The notes: a model not told the origin generated them from the sequence alone. A stretch of 12,817 nt of DNA from WHTG01 sp035540515 (GCA_035540515.1 DATLGM010000372.1:1-12817); one strand, 5' to 3'; positions 1 to 5,901 are shown, numbered from the stretch's first letter. A program made the numbers and translations.

Positions 1-823
1 GGAGTCCCGTGCCCATCCTCGCCGCGATGCCCGCCGCGCTGGCGACCGCCAGCAGCAGCCCCGCCCCGCCGGGGGAGACCCCCATCGCGACGGCACTTTG
101 GGTCAGGAACACCCCGACCCCGCTGGCGGCAGCGATTCCCAGCGCCGCGCCGACCACCACCAGCAAGACCACCGGGCGGGGCAGGGGGGCGACGTCAGTT
201 TCGCCGTGGGTCTGCGTTCGCACGGGGCGCCGGGCCGTGACGCGCGGCAGCAGCGCCGCGAGCGCCACGACCGGCACCACGCCGATCGCGAAGGCATACC
301 GCCAGCCCAGCGTCAGTGCGATCGCCGGAACCGCCAGACCAGCGGCGAGCGTCGCGGTCGGGATCGAGGCTTCCTTCACGCCGAAGGCCAACCCCTGCAG
401 CCGCTGTGGCACGCCGCCCTGCAGCAGGATCGCCAGCCCGGGGTCGGTGACCGCGAAACCGGCGCCGGACACCGCCAGCAGCACCGCGACATGCCAGAAG
501 CGCTCGGCGAGCAGCGCGATCCCCAGCAGCGCGACCACGCTGCAGGCCCCGCCGGCGAGGACCGCGATGCGAGCGCCGACGCGATCGGCGAGGCGTCCGC
601 CCAGGGGACCGGCGCACGCGCCGGTCAGAAACGCCGCAGAGACCGCCGCGCCGAGCGCAGCCTCGGAGAACCCAAGCTCGGCGCGGATCTGCACGGCCAG
701 GCCGCCCACCAAGAACACGGGCAGCGCCGCGAGGACCAGGCCGGCGCCGGCGGCGGCGATGCTCGGTGCGGCCCCAGGGATCGGGCGGGGGTCCGGCGCC
801 GGTCGGGTCTGCTGCTGCGTCAC
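1..823 (-). CDS. MFS transporter, 3' part cut by the window edge
   Basis: The 274 visible codons encode a strongly hydrophobic protein of the major facilitator superfamily. After a Pro/Gln-rich leader of about 20 residues come helices at roughly 21-45, 55-75, 87-106, 111-134, 155-170, 176-193 and 217-241. The loop after the second helix carries the family signature GGRLADRVGAR (residues 75-85), the motif A that links helices 2 and 3. A polar loop near residues 195-215 fits the central loop between the two six-helix halves, so roughly the last third is missing. The GTG start at 821-823 overlaps the TGA stop of the dehydrogenase gene (GTGA), so the two are probably co-transcribed and translationally coupled. 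The family moves small solutes by proton-driven antiport or symport. The substrate cannot be read from the sequence; the pairing with a dehydrogenase hints at an organic acid or a drug-like compound. Confidence 0.85.
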   Translation of the reverse strand, partial: MTQQQTRPAPDPRPIPGAAPSIAAAGAGLVLAALPVFLVGGLAVQIRAELGFSEAALGAAVSAAFLTGACAGPLGGRLADRVGARIAVLAGGACSVVALLGIALLAERFWHVAVLLAVSGAGFAVTDPGLAILLQGGVPQRLQGLAFGVKEASIPTATLAAGLAVPAIALTLGWRYAFAIGVVPVVALAALLPRVTARRPVRTQTHGETDVAPLPRPVVLLVVVGAALGIAAASGVGVFLTQSAVAMGVSPGGAGLLLAVASAAGIAARMGTGL

Positions 824-1578
824 GGCGTGCGACGCGCCACGCGCGTGGCGCCCGACTGCGCGGTCGCCAGCAGCACCATGTCGGCGACGACGACGTGTGG
901 TGGACGCTGCGCCACCCAGACGACGGCCTCGGCGATGTCGTCGGCGCTGAGTGGGGTGACGCCCTCGTAGACCTGTGCGGCCCGCTGTCGATCGCCGCCG
1001 AAGCGAATGACGGAGAACTCGGTCTCGACCATGCCTGGGTCGACGGTGGACACGCGCACGCCGGAGCCCAGCACGTCCATGCGCATCCCGTCGGTGATCG
1101 CCTTCACCGCCGCCTTCGTCGCGCAGTACACGGTGCCGTTGGCGTAGGTCTCGCGGCCGGCGATCGAGCCGATGTTGATCACGTGGCCATGTCCACGCCG
1201 GACCATCGCCGGCAACAGCGCGCGCGTCACGGTGAGCAGACCCCGCACGTTCGTGTCGATCATCCGGTCCCAGTCGTCGGGATCGCCCTCGTGCAGGGGT
1301 GCCCAGCCGGCGCCCAGCCCGGCGTTGTTGACCAGCACGTCGACGTCACCGACGCCGGTGAGCGCCGCGTCGACGGCGTCACGATCGCGGACATCGAGCG
1401 GGATGAGGGTGACGTCGGCGTCAAGCGACGCCGCGACCTGTTCGAGCCGGTCGCGACGCCGGGCGCACAGCACCAGGCGGGCGCCGGCGGCGGCGAACGC
1501 CGACGCGCACGCGGCTCCGATGCCGCTGGACGCGCCGGTCACGACGACGGTCGCGCCGGCGAGCGTTGTGTTGGACAT
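820..1578 (-). CDS. Short-chain dehydrogenase/reductase, YdfG-like (NADP-dependent hydroxy acid dehydrogenase type)
   Basis: A 252-residue classical SDR. It has the cofactor loop TGASSGIG (14-21), the NNAG motif (84-87) and the catalytic set Asn110, Ser138, Tyr151 and Lys155 (YxxxK). Basic residues RRR (40-42) after the second strand favour NADP(H) over NAD(H). The stretch from DTNVRGLL through GHVINIGS to VETEFSVIRFGGD, and the C-terminal RPPHV segment, closely follow E. coli YdfG, which oxidises L-allo-threonine and 3-hydroxy acids and reduces malonic semialdehyde. I chose the ATG at 1576-1578 because it begins six residues before the first strand; ATGs at 1590 and 1620 would run into the divergent gene. 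No Shine-Dalgarno site is visible, so a leaderless transcript is likely. The exact substrate is unknown. Expression is probably coupled to the MFS gene and divergent from the ArsC-like/kinase operon, which may indicate a shared pathway. Confidence 0.9.
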   Translation of the reverse strand: MSNTTLAGATVVVTGASSGIGAACASAFAAAGARLVLCARRRDRLEQVAASLDADVTLIPLDVRDRDAVDAALTGVGDVDVLVNNAGLGAGWAPLHEGDPDDWDRMIDTNVRGLLTVTRALLPAMVRRGHGHVINIGSIAGRETYANGTVYCATKAAVKAITDGMRMDVLGSGVRVSTVDPGMVETEFSVIRFGGDRQRAAQVYEGVTPLSADDIAEAVVWVAQRPPHVVVADMVLLATAQSGATRVARRTP

Positions 1579-1584
1579 GGCCCA

Positions 1585-1590
1585 TACCAT
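1585..1590 (+). promoter_or_regulatory. -10 box (TACCAT) of a leaderless promoter, possibly bidirectional
   Basis: TACCAT lies 6 nt before the ATG of the ArsC-like gene, which places the transcription start on the A of the start codon. No ribosome-binding site is present. The same bases read TGGTAT on the minus strand, 5 nt before the dehydrogenase ATG. Only 18 bp separate the two divergent start codons. No good -35 hexamer was seen on either side. Confidence 0.5.
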
Positions 1591-1596
1591 GCCGCA

Positions 1597-1944
1597 ATGC
1601 CTCTGCAGGTGTTCGGACACCCCAAGTCAAAGGCCAGTCGCAAGGTGCAGCGCTGGCTGAAAGAGCGGCGGATCCCGTTCAGCTACGTCGACGTGACCAA
1701 GCGGCCCCCGTCACCCGGCGAGCTGCGCCGTTTCGTGCAGAAGTTCGGTGCCGAGGGCGTGCTCGACCCGGAGTCGAAGACCTACCAGGACAAAGGCCTG
1801 CGGTACGTCTCGGCGTCCGACGACGACTGGATCACCAGGATGGTCGACGATCCGACCGTTTTGAGGCTGCCGCTGGTGCGCAACGGCAACGAGCTTGCGG
1901 TCGGAGACGACGAGCAGGCGTGGGCGCGCCTGTCCCAGACGTAG
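1597..1944 (+). CDS. ArsC/Spx-fold protein lacking the redox cysteines
   Basis: A 115-residue protein with the thioredoxin-like fold of the ArsC/Spx/YffB family. It shows the N-terminal strand LQVFG, the helix SRKVQRWLKERRIPF, the VDVTKRPPSPGELRRFV segment and the C-terminal LPLVRNGNELAVG strand-turn-strand typical of the family. Length matches the usual 110-130 residues. In redox-active relatives the active site is C or CxxC at the position aligned here with residues 11-14, which read S-K-A-S. The protein has no cysteine anywhere, so it cannot be a thiol arsenate reductase. The family RP dipeptide is also altered (RLP). A regulatory or protein-binding role, as in Spx, is possible but unproven. 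It is the first gene of an operon with the kinase and HAD genes; its TAG stop lies against the kinase ribosome-binding site. Confidence 0.75.
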   Translation: MPLQVFGHPKSKASRKVQRWLKERRIPFSYVDVTKRPPSPGELRRFVQKFGAEGVLDPESKTYQDKGLRYVSASDDDWITRMVDDPTVLRLPLVRNGNELAVGDDEQAWARLSQT

Positions 1945-1954
1945 GAGTCATCAG

Positions 1955-2971
1955 ATGCTGGACGTGCAGGCCCTGGTCCCCGTCGGACCGCTGGGTGAGT
2001 TCCTCAACGCGCACCTTGGTGGCGGTGGGTCCGTGGAGGTCACCAAGATCGGCGAGGGCCGCTCCAACCTGACCTTCCGCGTGAGCCGCGACGGTCAGTC
2101 GTGGGTGCTGCGCCGGCCGCCGCTGGGCGACCTGCCCGAGACGGCGCACGACATGATGCGCGAGTACCGCGTTCTGGCCGCGCTGGCCGACACCCCCGTG
2201 CGGGCCCCACGCCCGGTCGTCGCGTGCCCTGACGGCGACGTGATCGGCGTGCCGTTCTATCTGATGGAGGTCGTCGACGGTGCCGTGATCCGCCATGCGC
2301 CGCCCGAGCAGTTCGGTGTGGAGCACCGGGCCCGCATCGGCCTGGAGATGGTCGACGCGCTGGCCGAGCTGCACACCGTCGACCACGAGGCCGTCGGCCT
2401 TGGCGACCTCGGCCGCCCCGCGGGCTACACCGCCCGCCAGGTCGCCCGTTGGACCAAGCAGTGGGGCGTCATGGCCACCCGGGACCTTCCCGACGTCGAG
2501 GCCGTGCGCGCTTGGCTCGAGGCGAACGTACCGACCGACTCGCCGGCGGCCATCGTCCACGGCGACTACAAGCTGGACAACGTCACGTTCGCCGCCGACC
2601 CGCCACCGCGGCTGACCGCCATCTTCGACTGGGAGATGGCGACACTTGGCGACCCGTTGGCGGACCTCGGCTACCTCATGCTGTTCTGGCCCGAACCAGG
2701 TGAGCCGAACATCGGCGGGCTGCCCCAGCCCACGCAGATGGAGGGGTTCTCCCGCCGCGCCGAGCTCATCGACCGCTACGAGCAGCGGACCGGTTTCTCG
2801 ATGACCGACCTGACCTTCTACCGGACGCTGGCGCTGTGGAAGCTCGCGATCCTGACCGAGGGTCTGTACAAGCGCTACCTGGCCGGCAAGGCGGACAGCG
2901 ACTGGTTCGCGATCCTGGAGACCGCCGTTCCGCAGATGGCGGCGCGGGCGCGGGAGTGGTCCGGTGCCTGA
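1955..2971 (+). CDS. APH-fold kinase of the ACAD10/ACAD11/LvaA type (putative hydroxyacyl-CoA kinase)
   Basis: A 338-residue phosphotransferase of the aminoglycoside phosphotransferase/choline kinase fold. It has a nucleotide loop IGEGRSNLTFRV (32-43), an LRRPP segment (52-56) where the ATP-contacting basic residue sits, and the helix AHDMMREYRVL with Glu70. The catalytic loop HGDYKLDN (202-209) has Asp204 as base, and the metal site is DWEMATLGDP (225-234) with Asp225. LRRPP and AHDM are hallmarks of the kinase domain of animal ACAD10/ACAD11 and of Pseudomonas LvaA, which phosphorylate the hydroxyl of 4-hydroxyacyl-CoAs so that it can be eliminated. It is therefore probably not an antibiotic-resistance kinase. 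I chose the ATG at 1955: GGAG sits 7 nt upstream, overlapping the previous stop region, and longer forms add only unstructured residues. It overlaps the HAD gene by 8 bp. The true substrate is unproven. Confidence 0.87.
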   Translation: MLDVQALVPVGPLGEFLNAHLGGGGSVEVTKIGEGRSNLTFRVSRDGQSWVLRRPPLGDLPETAHDMMREYRVLAALADTPVRAPRPVVACPDGDVIGVPFYLMEVVDGAVIRHAPPEQFGVEHRARIGLEMVDALAELHTVDHEAVGLGDLGRPAGYTARQVARWTKQWGVMATRDLPDVEAVRAWLEANVPTDSPAAIVHGDYKLDNVTFAADPPPRLTAIFDWEMATLGDPLADLGYLMLFWPEPGEPNIGGLPQPTQMEGFSRRAELIDRYEQRTGFSMTDLTFYRTLALWKLAILTEGLYKRYLAGKADSDWFAILETAVPQMAARAREWSGA

Positions 2972-3617
2972 CGTCCGGACTGCACTGCTGGTCGACTACG
3001 GCGGCGTGCTGACCACGTCGGTCACCCGGTCGTTCCGGGCGTTCTGCCGCGAGCTGGGCCTGCCACCGGACCTGGCCAAGGAGGCGTTCGTCGAGGCCTA
3101 CACCGCCCATGACGGTGACGGCCCCGTCCACCGCATGGAGACCGGGGAGATCAGCGTCGAGGAGTTCAGTGTCGGTCTGGCGCAGGTGCTCACCGAGCGG
3201 TCGGGGGTCGCCGTGCCCGCGGACGGCCTCATCGGCAGGCTGTTCGCGCTGATGGAACACGACGAGACGATGTTCACCGCCGTGGCCGCGGCGAAGCGCC
3301 ACGGGGTGCGGACGGGGTTGTTGTCGAACAGCTGGGGCTCGGACGCCTACCCGCGTGAGCGCTTCGCCGATCTGTTCGACGACGTCGTCATCTCCGGCGA
3401 GGTGAGACTGCGCAAGCCTGATCCGGCGATCTTCCGGCTTGCCGCCGACCGGCTCGGTGTCGCGCCTGACGCCTGTGTGTTCGTCGACGATCTCGACGCC
3501 AACATCACCGCCGCCGAGAACCTCGGGATGGCGGGCGTGCTGCACCGCGACGCCTCGACCACGGTGGCAGCGGTGGCGCCGCTGCTCGGGCTGGAGCCGT
3601 CACAGCTGGTCGAGTAG
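2964..3617 (+). CDS. HAD-superfamily hydrolase (ACAD10/epoxide-hydrolase N-domain type)
   Basis: A 217-residue phosphatase-type HAD protein. Motif I is VDYGGVLT with nucleophile Asp11; the +2 position is Gly instead of the usual Asp, as in the FDMGGVL group. Motif II is LLSNSW (Ser121-Asn122), motif III is Lys151 in RKPDP, and motif IV is VFVDDLDAN (Asp175/Asp176). The helical cap lies at about 18-100. The GTG start at 2964 has GGGAG 7 nt upstream and overlaps the kinase gene by 8 bp, so translation is coupled. In animal ACAD10 a HAD domain is fused directly to this kinase domain and an acyl-CoA dehydrogenase; here HAD and kinase are separate neighbouring genes. The substrate is unknown; removing phosphate from a kinase product is inference. 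The 3' end overlaps the convergent SGNH gene by 18 bp, so no terminator fits between them. Confidence 0.87.
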   Translation: MPDVRTALLVDYGGVLTTSVTRSFRAFCRELGLPPDLAKEAFVEAYTAHDGDGPVHRMETGEISVEEFSVGLAQVLTERSGVAVPADGLIGRLFALMEHDETMFTAVAAAKRHGVRTGLLSNSWGSDAYPRERFADLFDDVVISGEVRLRKPDPAIFRLAADRLGVAPDACVFVDDLDANITAAENLGMAGVLHRDASTTVAAVAPLLGLEPSQLVE

Positions 3618-4322
3618 CGCCTTGGCCATCGCCTCGGCGACGCGCTGGTGGACCACAAACGGCCAGTGCAGCCCGTCGGGGTTGTAGGCGTCCAGATGCG
3701 GCGCCGCCAGCGCGGCGAGATCCACCAGGGCGACACCGGCGTCGTCGGCCATCGTCAGCGTCGCGGCGCGGACCTGCGGGTGGTGGCGCAGGTTGCCGGC
3801 GTAGTACGGGCCGCGGTGGGTCGCCGGCAGGACCGCGCACAGCGGCGCGTCCCGGGTGAACAAGCGCACGGCGTCGATGCTCTTGCGCCAACCGTGGCGG
3901 TACACCGACAGCGGCGTGTACCGCAGCCGGCCGCCGGTCGCCCGGACCAGGTGCGGGTGGACGCGGTCGATCCCGCGGCGCAGGCGCCGACGCAGCGACG
4001 TCGGCCGGACGAACGGCAGCGTCGCGAGCAGGCCCCGGGGGATGCCGACCGGCAGCGTGTCCGACGAGCCGACGGCGAACACCGCCGCGTCCGCTCCGAT
4101 GAGCAGGTCCTGCTGCAGGTGAACGTCGCGTTGCAGCGCCAGCCACGCCTCCCGCACACCCCAGCCGGCGCGCGCAACGACCTGCGCCTGCCACGGGTCC
4201 CCGGTGGCCTCGGTCAGCGCTGTGGCGAGCAGGTTGGGAAACAGCCGCGGATCGTGCAAGGGCAGCGGACCGACCGGTCCGTGGAAGGTCAGCGAGTCCC
4301 CGATCACAACAACCCGACGCAT
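3600..4322 (-). CDS. SGNH-fold hydrolase/acyltransferase, resembling diglucosylglycerate octanoyltransferase (OctT)
   Basis: A 240-residue SGNH enzyme with no signal peptide, so probably cytoplasmic. Block I is GDSLTFHG with nucleophile Ser10, a block II Gly lies in RAGWGV (about 54), GSSDT (86-89 region) stands where GxND normally occurs, and DGLHW gives Asp216 and His219. The GDSLTFHGP and DPRLFPN stretches resemble what I recall of mycobacterial Rv2418c/OctT, which adds octanoate to diglucosylglycerate during methylglucose lipopolysaccharide synthesis. That name is therefore a candidate, not a firm call. The usual mycobacterial neighbours (glucosyl-3-phosphoglycerate phosphatase, nadD, rsfS) are absent here. 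I chose the ATG at 4320-4322 because it starts just before the first strand; the upstream extension is low-complexity. A TAGCCT box 8 nt before it, with no Shine-Dalgarno site, suggests a leaderless transcript. Confidence 0.8.
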   Translation of the reverse strand: MRRVVVIGDSLTFHGPVGPLPLHDPRLFPNLLATALTEATGDPWQAQVVARAGWGVREAWLALQRDVHLQQDLLIGADAAVFAVGSSDTLPVGIPRGLLATLPFVRPTSLRRRLRRGIDRVHPHLVRATGGRLRYTPLSVYRHGWRKSIDAVRLFTRDAPLCAVLPATHRGPYYAGNLRHHPQVRAATLTMADDAGVALVDLAALAAPHLDAYNPDGLHWPFVVHQRVAEAMAKALLDQL

Positions 4323-4330
4323 ACCCGAAC

Positions 4331-4336
4331 AGGCTA
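4331..4336 (-). promoter_or_regulatory. -10 box (TAGCCT) of a leaderless promoter for the SGNH gene
   Basis: On the minus strand TAGCCT ends 8 nt before the ATG, placing the transcription start within 1-2 nt of the start codon. No Shine-Dalgarno site is present. No clear -35 box was found. Confidence 0.45.
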
Positions 4337-4369
4337 ATGACCTCGGAAAACGCGGCTGTTGCGGGGGTT

Positions 4370-4383
4370 GTCGCGGCCGCGAC
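4370..4383. promoter_or_regulatory. 14-bp perfect palindrome in the SGNH/HU divergent region
   Basis: GTCGCGGCCGCGAC is a perfect inverted repeat in the 226-bp region between the divergent SGNH and HU genes. It could be an operator for either gene, but short GC palindromes are common by chance in DNA this rich in G and C. The rest of the region (4337-4530) shows no convincing promoter for HU; TTGCCA at 4398-4403 is a weak -35 candidate without a well-spaced -10. Confidence 0.25.
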
Positions 4384-4534
4384 GGCGCGGGCGGTGCTTG
4401 CCAAGGGCCGCTCGACGGTGCAACGTAGCCCCTCGTGTCGCGCGAAAACGGGCCGGAACGAATGAACCCGAGGCAGCCGTGACAGCGGCCCACACCGGTG
4501 ACCCGTGCGCGCGATCCCGGTCCCAGTAACCAGC

Positions 4535-4540
4535 AAGGAG
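4535..4540 (+). promoter_or_regulatory. Strong Shine-Dalgarno site of HU
   Basis: AAGGAG lies 8 nt before the ATG at 4549. It decides the start: an in-frame GTG at 4498 would add 17 residues with no family match and no ribosome-binding site. Confidence 0.8.
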
Positions 4541-4548
4541 CATGCACG

Positions 4549-4824
4549 ATGAACAAGAGTCAGCTCGCCGAGGCCGCCGCTGAGCGCGCCGGAATTTCCA
4601 AGGGCGACGCCAGCAAGGCCCTCGACGCGGTGCTCGACACCATCACGTCGGCGCTGCAGGACGGCGAGAAGGTCTCGCTGACCGGCTTCGGCACCTTCGA
4701 GGTCCGCGACCGCGCGGCCCGCACCGCCCGCAACCCCCAGACGGGTGAGGAGATGCAGGTTGCGGCGTCCAAGGCGCCGGCGTTCAAGGCCGGCAAGGGC
4801 TTCAAGGACGCGATCAACCGCTGA
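4549..4824 (+). CDS. HU-family nucleoid-associated DNA-binding protein
   Basis: A 91-residue HU protein of standard length. It begins MNKSQLAEAAAERAG (helix 1), then the dimerising helix ALDAVLDTITSAL, the signature GEKVSLTGFGTFEVRDRAAR (about 40-59), the DNA-intercalating arm with ARNPQTGEEM (about 61-70, Pro64 at the tip) and the C-terminal helix FKAGKGFKDAINR. It binds and bends DNA as a dimer, compacting the chromosome. It lacks the lysine/alanine-rich tail of mycobacterial HupB and streptomycete HupS, so it is the short form. The gene stands alone: it is divergent from the SGNH gene, has its own strong ribosome-binding site, and is followed 51 bp later by a strong hairpin. That fits a highly expressed single-gene transcript. 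The symbol is left empty because hupA and hupB naming depends on the organism. Confidence 0.96.
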   Translation: MNKSQLAEAAAERAGISKGDASKALDAVLDTITSALQDGEKVSLTGFGTFEVRDRAARTARNPQTGEEMQVAASKAPAFKAGKGFKDAINR

Positions 4825-4875
4825 CGGAGCCGAGGGGGTCGATCCGTCACCCCTGACCGCACCACCAGGACCACC

Positions 4876-4913
4876 GTGAGGGCGCCCCAGCACACCGCTG
4901 GCGGCGCCCTCAC
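4876..4913 (+). terminator. Hairpin terminator after HU
   Basis: GTGAGGGCGCCCCAGC (4876-4891) pairs with GCTGGcGGCGCCCTCAC (4897-4913): a 16-bp stem with one bulged C (4902) and the loop ACACC. There is no U-run afterwards, which is common for terminators in GC-rich actinobacteria. It is placed to end the HU transcript. Confidence 0.8.
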
Positions 4914-4946
4914 CGTCTCCTACCGACAGCCGTCTCCCACCGGCGC

Positions 4947-5028
4947 GAGGTGGTTGAAATTTAGGGCGGCTCCGGCCCGTGATTTCAACCGCCTCGGCTG
5001 GGGCCTGTGATTTTCAACCACCTCTGCC
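4947..5028. repeat. Three-copy intergenic repeat with A/T-rich core, able to form hairpins
   Basis: Two direct copies of the consensus GGCCYGTGATTT(T)CAACCRCCTC lie at 4974-4995 and 5002-5024. An inverted partial copy, GAGGTGGTTGAAAT, lies at 4947-4960. The inverted copy can pair with ATTTCAACCGCCTC (4982-4995; one G-U pair) or with the second copy (5011-5024). An inner GGGC/GCCC stem (4964-4967 with 4975-4978) could extend the first hairpin. The region is between the convergent HU and HemQ genes, so a two-way terminator is the simplest reading; a dispersed REP-like repeat is the alternative. The TTGAAAT core stands out against the surrounding GC-rich sequence. Confidence 0.6.
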
Positions 5029-5071
5029 TGACGGCGGTCTGGGTGCAGCCGTCCCGGGCGGGGCGGGGCGG

Positions 5072-5875
5072 CTACAGCAGGCCCAGGTGCGACATGAGCG
5101 CGTCGGGTTCGAGCACCAGCCCGAGGACGAACGGGCCGAACTCGCCGTAGCGCGCGCTCACCTCGTCGAAGCGCATCTCGTAGACGATGTCCTTGATGGC
5201 CTTGGGGTCGTCGGCCAGCAGCGTCACGCCCCATTCCCAGTCGTCGAGGCCGACCGATCCCGTGATCAGCTGCAGCACCCGGCCCCGGTAGGTGCGTCCC
5301 ACCCGGGCGTGGCCGCCCATCAGCTCCTTGCGCTGGGCGAAGTCCAGCGCGTACCAGTTGTCCTCGCCTGACCGGCGCTTGCTCATCGGGTAGAAGCTGA
5401 TCACCGGCTTGGCCGGCAGGCGGGGGTGGAGGCGGTGCTCGTTGTACTCGGCCATCCGCTCGTCGAAGGCGGCCAGGGCGGCGGCGTGCTCGTCGGATCC
5501 GTCGGTCAGGCCCTCCTGCTCGACCAGCCGGCGGGACTCGTCCTCCCGTGTCGACGTGTACTCGCTCAGCTCCGTCATGGAGACATACGACGCCGCGGGC
5601 AGCAGCGCGGCGCCCAAGGGCGAGGCGGTCAGCTCGGTGGCCAGCAGGTCCAGCTCGGCCAGGTCCGGCCCGAGCACCATCAGCCCGATGTCGGCCTTCT
5701 GACCCAGCACGCTGAACGTCAGGACCTGGTAGTCGTCGCGGGCGTCGAAGGCCTGCAGGCGGCGGGCGAAGTCCTTCGCCGCCTCGGTCGAGTCCTCCAG
5801 GAGATCGCGGCGCAGATGGAAGAACAGGTGCAGCACGCCCCAGCCCTCGGACGGCACGACAGGTGAAGTGGTCAT
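5072..5875 (-). CDS. hemQ: Coproheme decarboxylase HemQ (chlorite dismutase family)
   Basis: A 267-residue protein of the chlorite dismutase fold that converts coproheme III to protoheme with peroxide, the last step of the coproporphyrin-dependent heme route, in the cytosol. The SFYPMSKRR segment supplies Tyr162 and Lys166, matching the catalytic Tyr-Pro-Met-Ser-Lys of Firmicutes HemQ. Proximal heme ligand His189 lies in ELMGGHARVGR, and Gln202 (LQLITGS) replaces the distal Arg of true chlorite dismutases, so chlorite detoxification is unlikely. The segments DDWEWGVTLLADD and YEMRFDEVSARYGEFGPF are those of the Firmicutes/Deinococcus form. A charged stretch at about 108-155 appears longer than in bacillary homologues. 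I chose the ATG at 5873-5875 because a TACGCT box lies 6 nt upstream and longer forms have no family match. No other heme gene is nearby. It is divergent from the hydrolase gene by 40 bp. Confidence 0.93.
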   Translation of the reverse strand: MTTSPVVPSEGWGVLHLFFHLRRDLLEDSTEAAKDFARRLQAFDARDDYQVLTFSVLGQKADIGLMVLGPDLAELDLLATELTASPLGAALLPAASYVSMTELSEYTSTREDESRRLVEQEGLTDGSDEHAAALAAFDERMAEYNEHRLHPRLPAKPVISFYPMSKRRSGEDNWYALDFAQRKELMGGHARVGRTYRGRVLQLITGSVGLDDWEWGVTLLADDPKAIKDIVYEMRFDEVSARYGEFGPFVLGLVLEPDALMSHLGLL

Positions 5876-5881
5876 GCGACC

Positions 5882-5887
5882 AGCGTA
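5882..5887 (-). promoter_or_regulatory. -10 box (TACGCT) of a leaderless hemQ promoter
   Basis: On the minus strand TACGCT ends 6 nt before the hemQ ATG, so transcription would start at the A of the start codon. There is no Shine-Dalgarno site. Confidence 0.6.
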
Positions 5888-5901
5888 GACACCGCGGCGG
5901 C

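Noticed and set aside
9..970. Plus-strand open frames opposite the MFS gene
   Set aside because: The minus strand encodes a clear membrane transporter with motif A; the plus-strand products are Ala/Arg/Pro-rich with no domain.
1955..2971. Aminoglycoside-resistance phosphotransferase
   Set aside because: The LRRPP and AHDM signatures and the adjacent HAD gene match the ACAD10/LvaA metabolic kinase group rather than resistance enzymes.
3505..4893. A 462-codon minus-strand open frame spanning the SGNH and HU genes
   Set aside because: It overlaps the real SGNH gene in another frame and is antisense to HU; the sequence is low-complexity Arg/Ala/Pro/Gly.
4974..5028. CRISPR-like array from the direct repeats
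   Set aside because: There are only two direct copies with a spacer of a few bases, plus an inverted copy; no cas genes are nearby.
5072..5875. Chlorite dismutase (chlorite detoxification) as the function
   Set aside because: The distal Arg of true chlorite dismutases is Gln here, and the Tyr-Pro-Met-Ser-Lys catalytic segment is that of coproheme decarboxylase.
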